64,000 bases of DNA, from NCBI GenBank assembly GCA_951213105.1, contig OX578135.1, forward strand, positions 164,290,750-164,354,749, given 5' to 3'. Source of the stretch: Amaurobius ferox. Taxonomy: Eukaryota; Arthropoda; Arachnida; Araneae; Amaurobiidae. Positions within the stretch are counted from its first letter, which is position 1; every line of letters starts with the position of its first letter. Shown in pieces: positions 1 to 11,320 of the stretch. The translations under genes were made by a program, and so were the position numbers. The notes beneath the pieces were generated by a model. It searched no databases and was not told the origin of the DNA. It saw nothing but the letters and a program-made list of their open reading frames with translations.

Positions 1-73
1 TGAAAAAATTTCAAATATATATATTTTAGTGCGAGTATATCTTTCAATACATGGATATAATCCTCCAGTCTAC

Positions 74-184
74 GAAAATATAAGTAGTACATGTATATTT
101 TCTAATCCACAAGAATATAAATAATACGGGTATATCTTCTAATACACGAGAATATAAGTAGTACTGGTATATCTTTTAATACAG
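74..184. repeat. 37-bp tandem repeat, about 3 units
   Basis: The segment GAATATAAGTAGTAC followed by a TATATCTTCTAATAC-like stretch recurs at about 74, 111 and 148, a period of 37 bp with a few substitutions per unit. A degenerate partial unit can be traced upstream to about position 30. Confidence 0.75.
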
Positions 185-3100
185 TTTTAGCACTTTTGTT
201 TTGGCATATATTGATTCAATTTCATATTTTCTGTAAATTTGCTTACAAACGGGATCAGGATGTTTTATTCTTCCGATCGGTCTGTGAAGATAATTTTGAA
301 TAGCAAGAACAGATATTCCTAAACTTCCACACACACACACACAAAATCTAGTTGATTGAAATATCTGTATACAATTTCATTCGATAGACAGACGCAGGCA
401 TTACTGAATAAATAGTTGATTTGTGATCAAAGATGGTCAAAAATAAACCGAGAGTCGGATTTGTGTCTCCACTATACTTGCCATTTTTATGTTTTTTCTA
501 TTAAATGGAATAAAAAACTTTCCTATACTGTTAAATCAGATAAAATTTTAATGTATTTGGCAAAAATGGAACAGGGAGGAAAAAAAAATAAATAAAGAGT
601 GTATATGTTGTTCTTCCGTTTCCAGGGTGTGGGTCCTGTCAGCATGAAACCGTTCCGTACCCTTTATGAAACGTTCTTCGATCAATAACATCTTTGCCCA
701 CCGGGGAAAAAAAATGGAAGGTTGCTGTCAATACGGTCTGTTCCATTAACGTCCCCTGCACTCATCGGTCATTCATCCGTGGATTATTATATAGATAGAA
801 TTTTTGTTTTATGTGACTAACACGTGTGGCTTTTTCAACAGATTAACGAATTTAGATATTGTTGGAAAACATTGAAATAAATTAAGGTTAATTCGATATA
901 ACGCTTCTTATTGAAAAGTAAGCTTTCTATATCTCGAGATCGCTAAACATCACCTCTAAACAAGCGCGACCCTAACAAGGGTGATCATACATTTCTGGAT
1001 AAAAGTTTAGAATGCTTTTATTTATTTGAGGGGTTTACTTCATTTTTTGTGATTTTTTACATAAAAAATATTTATTATCTCAATAACAACGATTGTTGGC
1101 GTTTTATGAATGATGTCATGATGTCATTCGTTTTTAAATGCACTTTAGATATAAAATGAGGATTTATGTAATGTTTTGTGATATTTTTAATGTTTCCGTT
1201 GATTTTCAGAAAAAAAACCTCCGATGTCCTCGGAAACTTCTGACGTATATCGATTGAAAAAATCGAACCAAATTTCATTGGAATCGCTCCCTTTGTTCGT
1301 GAGATATAGTATTTTATAGACTCCTAAAAGACAGACACACACGGGCAGACGCACACAAACATTAAGTATGCTGCACTCGTATTTAGAAAATATGTTAATC
1401 CATCTAAATTCGAGAGTTGGATCCCACGTAGCATTTTTAGTCCCAGTCATTTTTTTTTTAATTGACTACGACTAAAACGGGCTACGAGTAATATGAAGGA
1501 GGGTTAGGGTCTTTCAGAAGGATACCTAGACCTGATAGTACAGCTCTTATGTGAATACTTGGAGAAACTATTTTGAGATTTTATAACCCAAGATTTTTGT
1601 TTCTGTACTTGGAAGTTTTTACTTTCCCTATATACATAGTATAATAATATAATGTTTAGAGAAAGGTAGTGTAACGGGATAGAAAATTCGAATTCGAGTT
1701 TTCAACGGAAGATCACGATTTAAGCACCTCTGAACGTGAATCGAACGCTTTTAAGGTGATGTGTGTGTGTGTGTGTGGATGGATGCGATGTCTCACGAGC
1801 AATTGGAGCGTTTCAAACAAAATCTGATACAAATATTACAATCAGTGATTACTGGAACCCTATTAATTTTAAACGCGATTAAATGTTCGGAAGATACCCA
1901 AATTTTTCGAATGAGATTTTTAAAGAATCATTAAAAACTAGAACTTTCAATAATGTTACATAAATGATCCTTTCTTATGCAATTTTCATTAGAAATGAAT
2001 GACAAAAACTTTGGAACAAGTGAGAGCCGTTTGCACTTTTCCAAATAAATTGATAAAAAATAACCACATGAAATTAAAAAAATATTAACTATTCTGAAAT
2101 GGGTTCAGTTTTCATAGGTAATATTATGCGATATATTTATTAAAATCATTCTCGTAGTCTAGTTCGTTCCATTCACGAGGGAAGATAGTTAGGGTAATAA
2201 TTTTATATTTTGACGCCTAACAATCCGCCAACAGTCATTTCTATATACGAAAAGATTTTTCCTCCGGTTGTCTGTAACGCTTCGCGATACATTTGGCGAA
2301 CTTGATGACTAATTTAGAGAAATGTTGCCAACCTGGCTATATTTCGCCCCCCAGATTGATAAAATGTTGTTAAAATTGTATAAATGGCGATAAATTAATG
2401 AAAAAGGACGCAAAATTGATGAATTAATTATTAAAATGTTTTAATAGATGGACTATATTGCTTATCTCAGATGCTATCAATATTGGTTATTATCAATTTA
2501 GAGTAGTGCGAATGTAAGTTAATTGGGTATTTTGAAATAGTTTTACATGTTGCCATCCGAAAACGCGTCAAATGTACAATTCAACGTTAAAAACATTGTA
2601 CAGCGTGGATCTTATACATGTTTTCTTCACTGAGAAAGGAGTAAATCCATTGCATTATATAGGGATATATTATCATGTGCTGCTCACATCAGATTTTTTA
2701 CTATGAAGGGTGTTTTTGTGAAATTTTAATAAACTTCTTGTAGAAATATTTATCGACATGATTACACAACAATGATATAGCCAGACAGTGCAAAATTTTA
2801 ACGAACAAAGTATGTACCTCCTACCAAAATACATAAAATGAGCCGTCATTGAATAAAATAAGTTCTGTAATTAAGGCTGTAGGTTCATTAACATTGAAGA
2901 AAAAATGGCCAGGCCGAAAATCCTAAAGAGTGCACTTTTCAAGTTCTCTTTTCATGGGTGCTATACCGCATTAATCGTAACTTTCTTATTTTTGTTAGCT
3001 TCGTGGTCATATCACATAAAAAATATAAAGTCTATAACTATCTTGGGGGTTGTGATACAGATCCCCCCCCCCCCTCTGAAAATCTGGTTTTGTCACATCA

Positions 3101-4067
3101 CGTATGATATACATATGTCAGCTACCGATTCAAAACTGACGGTAGAGACTTGGAAGGGACGGGACGGGACCTACCTAAAATAAATATTTAAAGCAAATGA
3201 CGCGACATTCACTAATAACACAGATATAAAAATTTCACAAAAAATCTGTGTAAATTTTTGTAGAAAGAATAATTTTTCAAAGCTTTTCTCGCATCGCTGT
3301 TTTTTATTAGTTATTTTTAGAAAAATTTTAAAATTTCATGACGTCGGTGAAATGTGGGGTCCACTAAATTCAAGCATTAGGGCTCTGGCTCCTGTGGTGA
3401 CCCGTACGTATTGCAGACCCTGATATTACACATAATTGTATTGTAGAGAAAGTATAAATATAAATGTTGCGAAATGTACAACAAATTTCCATTTCATACA
3501 ATAATTGTTTTTCCAAAGAATAACATCCAAAAGAAAATTACTTTTAGAAAGATACCCACCCACCCCTCCCTAAAAATAAATAAACAAGAAATTTATGAAG
3601 ATTAGATGCTTCAAAAAATTATTATCTGATAAGTATCAATGTTTGGGGGTATCTCTGGGGAAAATCGGAGCGTTACGAAATGGATTTGGACGTTTATATC
3701 TCCGAACCTAATAGATAAAAATCAGTTTTAATTGTTTCGTCGGAAATAGGAGTCTATTTATGAATATATAAATATTATTTTAATATTTTGAACTTTTTAT
3801 AAAAAAAAAACTAAGGAATTTTTATCCGAGCGCGTTTCTACTTTACTTTGCTTTATTTCACTCGAAAAAACTTCGAAATTTTAAAAGTTAGATATAAATA
3901 ATGAGCGACAAAAATGTTTAGTGGGAAATCCAGTTTCTAGATTAATTATTTATTTTTACAAAGCTCTTATAATTTAGAGGACTCGTCTTGTCAAGTTGAA
4001 GAAGATTCAAAATGTTTCGTTTTATAATTTGTAATATATCTCGAAAACTGAATTATGAAATATAAAA

Positions 4068-4616
4068 AGTAATTTGTAGAATTTTAAAAACCTCAATAAA
4101 TATATAAATGGATTTCGGATCAAGTTCTTATAGTTTACGAAATAGAGTGGTTATAATTTCGGTATTTTAATATTATAACCTGTTTAAGTGTTATCCTCGG
4201 CAAAATTTCAAAATGTCACTCATGTTTTAGCTGTATCCTTGGTGAAATATTAGTGCATGAGATATTTTGTTTTGTTCCGAAAATTAGGAAATGAAGTAAA
4301 CTTGAGGATTCTAATGATGTTTAATGATTGATGAGGTTCGAAGAGAAGAAATGGAAGTATGAAATTAAAGTACGCATTTATGTGCTACAAAGGAGGATTA
4401 TAAATTTACCTGAATCTTAAATCTCGTCAGAGGCATTGAATAAGTTTCATTTATATGCCCCCAAGCAAAAAGTTAGTAAAATAATTTGATATTTTGACTC
4501 GCAATCTGCGAGTAATTTGTAGCTCTTTGTAAGCTCTATAAGAATATAAAATTGGATTTCGGATCAGATTCAAGTTTTAGAAATATAGTGATTATAATTT
4601 CGATATTTTAATATTT
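4068..4616. repeat. Diverged direct repeat of about 108 bp
   Basis: 4068-4176 and 4510-4616 share GTAATTTGTAG, TGGATTTCGGATCA and TATAATTTCGRTATTTTAATATT in the same order at an offset of about 443 bp. The source element is unknown. Confidence 0.55.
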
Positions 4617-5039
4617 TGAAAAGGTGGTTCTAGTTTCGATATATGAACGTTTTGAACTGTTTTCAAAATGTCTAGAGAGGACAAAGCACCCACGAAGAAA
4701 GATTTTATTCACGTAAAACCATTTCGGCTCCATTGGACTAGAGTCACTGCCGAAATTTCAGTTAGAATAATAGTATGGCAAGATTTTTACCACCGATATG
4801 TCAATAAAATCCATTTGTCCCCCAGCCTTTCTTAAACGAAACGTGGATGCATCCAAGCTAACTAAGTATCATATTGCTTTGAATGACCTATCCTTCTATT
4901 AAAGAAGTGTGACATTTCCGTGAACTCTCCTTTGATCGGTGATCAGTGGTGGTGGTACATTCACTCCACGTCAATACTCAACCGTTGCAAATAACCGTTG
5001 GAATTTAAGTAACCGCTCCCGCCCTCAGTGCTAAATAAG

Positions 5040-5295
5040 ATCTTTGATTAGAGAAGAGAATAAATAGATTAAGAAGTCGGAAATTTTTTTCACCGGGTTT
5101 GCGTCGATTGCGTACCTCGGCCTTTCGACCTCTCCGCCACCGTTGCGGAACAGGTTCCGTGTTTCCAGTCGCAGCCGCGGGGCGAGCCTATCGCGATTAC
5201 GGAGATGATTGCGGTGTGCGTGTGGCGTTTAACGGCTGTTTGCGCGAGTTAACGATCCCGCCCCAAGGATCCCCCCTTTTGATGAGTGGATGATG
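5040..5295 (+). other. GC-rich patch with short open frame, possible exon relic
   Basis: This stretch is much richer in G and C, with many CpGs, than its AT-rich surroundings. A frame without an ATG start (first listed codon TTG at 5099) stays open to 5293 and ends with FNGCLRELTI. That resembles the conserved C-terminal strand of laminin-G domains (F-x-G-C-h-R-x-L-x-I), but only about ten residues support the likeness and I see no clear splice sites. It could equally be a CpG island, a promoter or a transposon fragment. Confidence 0.25.
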
Positions 5296-7099
5296 ATATA
5301 TCAAAGGGATGGACTGCTATTAAATAACTTGATAGCAATCGTAGGAATTCCAGTCCTATCCACCGAAACAGGGTGATATTTGCTTCGCCTTCTTTTAATT
5401 TATTTTCATCATCAAATGGACTCTAGCTATATGCCGGCCCTGATTAAGGACAAGTCCGAGCCTAGCACCCCAGATTTTAGGGTTCCTCCAAATCATCCCA
5501 TAATGGCATCCTGAAAAACATAATTAAACATCCAAAATTGAACATTAAACATACTTTTCTCAATGTTGATACTCCCTTTAGAATTCTTTTAAGTATATGC
5601 CAATTTCACATTCTTCAGCGAATGTTCTTTCTTTTTACTTTAAAGAATAAAAAACATTTTGAGATCTAATTTAAGGCAGAATGATGTCAGCAGTTTAATT
5701 TGTTTAACTGTTGGATATGGCATAACTTCAAAATTTTGAAGATGTTATAAAGGTATTTGCAGAAAGGAGAAGTAGGAAGAAGCTTTTCGAAATTAATTTA
5801 CTGAATTAATGATTGCGTATTAAGTTTCGTGCCTAATATTTAGCTTCTTAAATGCAACTTTTAAACTTCCTCTTCCAGGAAGGAAAGGAAACATACATTC
5901 TAATTTATAGTTTTTAAAGAATCGGTTAAAATTTAATGTCGTTTAAAAGGAATATTTTTTGAAGTCGGAATTAAGTAACTGTTACTTTCCTTGAGACTGC
6001 ATATTGTACTTTTATATCTAACACTCTAAATAGCTTTTTGTATTTTGTCTATAAAAATACTAATAGAGAAAAGTGCAATATTTTTTTTCCATTCAAAAAC
6101 TGGGAAGTGCCGATTTGGAGAGACCCCCAAAGAATGCTGTGCCTTAGGGGCCCTAAACTGTCTTAATCGCGCCTTGGTTATATGAATAGATTTTTGTTGT
6201 GGTTCGGGATTCACTTCAAATCGCAAGGGAGGACTGTCCATAAAACTGACATTTTAAAAATACGCAAAATTTAATTTGTCGTCCGGTGCAATTATTGGAC
6301 TGGGATGAGGGACTGATTGCTGATCCTTTTTCTATTATTTCTGGCTAAATAGTGGTATGTAATATACCAGGGATGGCTTTTTCAAATGGAGTCTCACACG
6401 GTGAAGTGTGAGGTATTTAGATATTCTGCCGATTTCTTATTTTGTCAGTCCTGTTTGACTACCACCTTTTAAACATCGATCTGGAAGTCAGAAGTGCGAA
6501 CCCCTTGTGCTCATTTCTTAAGGATTGCGGGATGTGATACTTTATAAATTAATTCCACATTGAGTTCACTTCTGTATATAGCGCACTGCATATTTTATCA
6601 GCTTTATTGTGCCACTATTCCCTTGTTTTACTTTACTGTGTCGGGTAGGCATTTCCGATTTTTCCCATTTGATCCACTTCGTGTATATACACCATTTATG
6701 AAAGAGGGATGCTTACTGCATTGAAGTGGATAATTAACATGCTAAAATTAACACACACACAAATTAATGGCAACATAATTAAGTAATTTACAAATTGTAC
6801 AGAACTGAGAACTGAGAACGAAAGGCAGTAGAACAAACACATCTCAGATTATCGCTAAAGACTAGATTAAAGTCCATTTATATGCATCGCTATTCTCGTA
6901 GAGGAAGAGTTCAATTTATTGAAAAGGAAAATGAGCTTTGGAGCAAAAGAGAAAGCCTTCAACAGGAGACCCACGATCAGGTGTGCGCAAAACAGAGAAG
7001 GCGTTCAATGGCAAATTCGTTACCAGGCGCGTCGCTATACCACAAATGTAGTGTTTTCCCAAACTTTCAACCTTAGAGTATACCTTGGAGACACTGATA

Positions 7100-7368
7100 A
7101 AGGGCCAGGATAGTCCAGTCGTTGTCCCCTGTTCAATCCTCGACGTTGTTCAAAATTATCTCCAGATTTAACATGGCCATACACGGAGTATGAGCATGTT
7201 AAATCTGGAGTTCAGAAAGTCTATCCAAGAGGTGATGGGTTAGAGGGTAAATGATGGTACAGTCCCTGCGGTTACCACCCACATTGGGTTCCGGTTTAAA
7301 TTGGTTAGCGCTTTCTCGACCGTCCAAATAGATACCTTACACCTTCAGTAGGTAGAACAATCTGGGTA
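7100..7368 (+). mobile_element. tRNA-derived SINE, old degraded copy
   Basis: The body matches the better-preserved SINE at 49390-49671 on the opposite strand. Shared stretches in order are a TGTTCAATCC-like B box, CATGTTAAATCTGGA (the other copy has CATGTGGATCC here), GGTACRGTCCCTG, TGGGTTCCGGT, AAATTGG, CGACCGTCCAAA and CTTACACCTT. The tRNA-like head is shortened and its A box is hard to see. It ends in an A-rich tail near 7360-7382. No TSD could be identified. Confidence 0.65.
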
Positions 7369-7382
7369 AAAAGAAAAGAAAA

Positions 7383-8929
7383 TACACTTTTGTATATGAT
7401 TTTGGTGGTGTATTTTTGTATATGATTTAATATGGATATTTTAGCATATATTTATGTATTGAATGTACTGTATATTATTTCACAAGTACCGGCATATTTA
7501 AAAACTTATTTTTGGTTAAGTTGCATATATTGATAACTTGTCTTTCATATATAATTTATTACAATATCAGAAACTTGTTTGATGTTAATAAAATAACATA
7601 TAAAGTTTTAAACTTTTGTTTTGTGCTTCCTTGGACCCTTTCATGTACTCCGAGGAGTACTCGTGCTACGATTTGTAAAATTTCGGAGTTGCGTGATATA
7701 GCCGGTATATCAAAAAAGAAATATATAGAGTGTGTTCCAACTCGACTATTTCATAATGATTTTTGTTCCATTCGCTTCAGAATTATTATCAGAATGAAAA
7801 AAATCTGGTATGAGCAGCACATGACTTTCCCTACAGACTCAAATTTATCTATTTACTTTTTCTATATATTTTTGTATAGTCAGTAATATATCCATTTCTG
7901 TTCTATCGAACAAAATAACACATAGAATGGATACTTATTTGAAATTATATCCAATTTACATAGTTTTAAAACATTTTCTTTCTAATTTGAGGACTTAACG
8001 CATTTTAAAACGTAGCTATCTTGCCAAAATTCCAAAAAACTGAAATATTTCGAAAGAATTTTTCATTCCATAAAATCGGGATTGATCTTATTCGTTCTGT
8101 CATAGAAAATATAATCTTTTAATTAATAATTAATACATTTAAGCATATTTAGTCCTTTTAGATTTTGCCGATTTTTTGCGTGCCAGTTATATTTATTCAC
8201 ATTGTAACAAAATCTATAATTAACACCATGTTAACCCATAAGTGATTGAACAATCAAATTTCGTGAAATTTCGCAGAATAGTTTTTAAATTAGAGTGAAT
8301 ATATACATTGCACATACCTACAGACACACAGCCGTCACGTAAAAAAAAAAGTGGCTTCGTGTTCTACAGAACTCCCAATACGTGTAAATTCGTCGAAAAT
8401 TCGAATTCCAATTTTCGATTCCATTCTGATATTTTTTCTATGCATTACCATATGTTGTGGGTAGAGATGTGGGTCGGAAAATTTTTCGCCATCTTTTTCC
8501 GGAAATTTTTCCGCTTTCTATTTTCTTCTTAAATCATTTGAAAATAAAATGTAATATTCTTTCCACACTGCTTTTTGAAATGTAGGTAACTTTAGAAGAA
8601 GTCTTTGATTATTTAGTTTTCTAATTTTGAAGAGGAAAAGGAATGCTTTATTTTTAAGAAAAGGGATAAGCAAAAACTAGAAGGGTAACTTTTATTTCTT
8701 ACACCTGTAATAAATAGTAAATTATTTATGATTCAGAAAGGGTTTAGCAACTATTATTTATTTTTAATTCATTATTTGTTTTGTGCATTGTTTTAAATTT
8801 ATGACTTATAAAAATATTTTTTGCTATTGTTATAGATAAAATATAATTATTTTATAACTTTTCAAAAGCACAGATACTAAATGAAAATATTAAATTAGAG
8901 CTGTTGACTTCAATATATATGTATTAAAA
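7383..8929. other. AT-rich intergenic stretch
   Basis: I see no gene here. The longest frame (7512-7886, plus) is hydrophobic and AT-driven without recognisable motifs. A short stretch near 7812 (CAGCACATGACTTTCC) recurs near 30852, suggesting another unnamed dispersed repeat. Confidence 0.5.
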
Positions 8930-8964
8930 ATTTCGGTCATGGGTTTCGTCCAAAAAAGAGCACC

Positions 8965-8979
8965 AGGCGCGAAGCGCCT
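8965..8979 (-). other. Perfect hairpin in LINE 3' UTR
   Basis: AGGCGC-GAA-GCGCCT forms a 6-bp perfect stem with a 3-nt loop in an AT-rich 3' UTR about 280 bp beyond the ORF2 stop. Some LINEs use a 3' stem-loop for recognition by their own reverse transcriptase; that role here is inferred. Confidence 0.5.
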
Positions 8980-9257
8980 TTAATCTCCAATCTCTAGGTG
9001 TGGTTCTTATCTTCATACTGTGACATTATTTCATTGGCCCATAGTTGGAGGTTCGAGGTTTTTGATTTACTGTTTTTATTATTTGACTTAGCTCCTAGTG
9101 TGGCAGTTTGTTGCACATTTAGAGTTTGAGTAATTTTGGGGAGTTGATGCAGTTCTAAGGATTTCCTATCAATTTGGCAGTTTAAGGTTTAAGAACATTT
9201 TTTAGAAAACATTGATCGAGTTTTAATTTAATATCAACTATTTAAGTTGGGACTTAC

Positions 9258-11320
9258 CTAATTCCGATTTTCAATATTAAGTACCGCGCGGGGTCTCTTA
9301 CGTGATTTGGCTTTGCGATGATCATAGTCATGCAGATTGAATAGTAGTTCATTTGGAACAGATGGCAGATTTTTATAGAATTTAAGCGCTAGCTTTTTAA
9401 TTTGGGCTCTAACAGTTTTTATCTTGAAGTCTTTCCTAATTACCGAGTTTCTTAAGTATCTAGGAGCTTTCCTTATAATCCTTAGGGTTTTGTTTTGTTT
9501 TGTCTCTAGTAAGTCTATAGTAGTTTTACAGGCATATCCCCATACGGGTGCTGCATACAGCATTCCCGGGCGGATGACCGATTTATAAATTAGGAGTTTA
9601 TTTTGATAACTTAGATTTCCGTTTCCTATCATTGGGTATAAGGCTCCTGTGGCCATATACGCTTTTTTGATTAAGTTCGTTACTTGCTGCTTCCAGGTTA
9701 GGTGGGAATCTATCGTTACACCTAGGTATTTAGTAGATTTTTCCGCTTTTAGGGCATGGTTGTTTATGTACACAGGCGGCGGAGGTTTACGTTTTCTAGA
9801 GAAATAAATCCAATGACATTTATTGGGGTTTAATTTTATTCGCCATTTTTCCAGCCTTGTTTGGAGTATGTCTAAGTGTTGTTGTAGCTGTCTGTGCATT
9901 ACTGAGACGTAAGGATATTTTGCAAGTATCGCACTGTCGTCTGCATAGAGTGCCAGCTCCATGTCTAGGGTCCTGGGGATGTCATTTAGATATATGTCAA
10001 AGAGTGTCGGGCCCAGGATGGATCCTTGCGGTACACTACTTTTAATGAGCTTGGGTGTAGACAAGTTATCTTTTACTCTAACTTGGAAGTGTCTGTTATT
10101 TAGGTATGAGATTAAAAGTTTGACAAGTGCGTCAGGGACTTTTAGAGTGATCAATTTGTATGCTAATCCACAGTGCCACACTTTATCAAATGCTTTTTGT
10201 ATGTCAAGAAAAATCGCAGCTGTGGGTGTCTTACTATTAAGTCCAGAAGATATGTACTCTACCACTCTCAGCAATTGATGAGTGGTGGAGTGTTTTGGCC
10301 GAAATCCAAACTGCTCCGGAATGATAATATCATTCTCACTAAGGTGCGTGTTCAGTCTATTAAGAATTATTTTCTCAGTAATTTTACTAAGTGTCGGTAG
10401 TAAGCTGATTGGTCTGTAGTTGGCTGGAATTGTGGCATCCTCACCAGGCTTATGGATCGCTATAATTATCGCTTCCTTCCATTCTTTGGGGAAATAATTT
10501 AGTTTTAGTATTTTGTTTATTAGGGTGGTCAAGTAAAATATTATATTTAAGGGTAGGTTTTTGACCGCAATATTCCTGATTTTGTCGTGCCCTGGGCTTT
10601 TACGGTTTTTAAGGTTTTTGATGATATCAATTATCTCTTGCGGGGTGGCTGGGTTAATCTCAGCCGTGACCGGGGAGTTCCTGAAGTTGTTTAGAGTTTG
10701 CCTAACCATTCTTAGGGTGTCCTGACACATTAGATCGTGGTTTGGTTCAAATTGCTTTTCGTAATGCCTAGCAAGCGCCTCTGCTTTTTCTTCGTCTGAG
10801 TACGCGATTTTAACGCCATCTATTAGTGGCGGGAGTTTAATTTGAGGTTTTCTGAGTCTTTTAGCGAATTGCCAGAGCGATACGTCTTCTGGGCTAAGGG
10901 ATTCAATTAACTCTTTATACTGTTGCTGCTTTTCTGCGACAATTTTATCCCTGACTTTCCACGTGAGCCTGTTAAGCTCCCTTTTGAGGGTAGGGTCTCT
11001 ATTAGCCTGCCATGTCTTACGCATTCTGTTCCTTTGCCTAACTAATTGTTTGACATGGTGGGAAAGTGTGGGCATTTTTGGTGACTCACGATGTGTTGTG
11101 GCAGAGGCAATAGCTCTCTTGATTTCTGTTGTGAGTGTGTGTGTGGCATAGTCAATATCCGCCGTGCTCATAATGTTGGGTACTGCCAAGTGCGGCTCAA
11201 AAAGTGCTCTTTTGAAAACGTTCCAGTTCACCCTCTCTTGTCCCAGAGAGGCTGGAAGGGGAGTGTTCAGATCGAATGTCACCAATACCGGTAAATGATC
11301 CGAGTCGAATTCATCTAGGG
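9258..11320 (-). pseudogene. LINE ORF2, 3' part: reverse transcriptase
   Basis: This 690-residue open stretch begins with the last endonuclease motif (SDHLPV) and carries a jockey-type reverse transcriptase: KSPGHDKI, NYRPISLLPTLSKITEKI, EQFGFRPKHSTTHQLL, FLDIQKAFDKVWH (first catalytic Asp), SVPQGSILGPTLFDIY, LALYADDSAI (active-site YADD) and the thumb region KYLGVTID. There is no RNase H domain. No stop or frameshift is visible, so the copy was probably young when the hAT element entered. Together with 14234-14864 it would form a protein of about 895 residues. Without the hAT insertion this would look like a potentially active ORF2, apart from the truncated 5' end. Confidence 0.9.

Larger units (their letters stand above)
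1..7099. other. AT-rich non-coding DNA, no recognisable gene
   Basis: No open frame here has recognisable protein features or codon-like composition; the few short ones run through AT-rich or simple sequence. Besides the tandem repeat, direct repeat and GC-rich patch listed separately, it holds a CA microsatellite near 329-342, a GT run near 1757-1776 and a 12-base C run near 3063. The frame at 2905-3183 crosses that C run and I do not consider it a gene. I saw no tRNA, rRNA or splice-supported exon. Confidence 0.6.
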
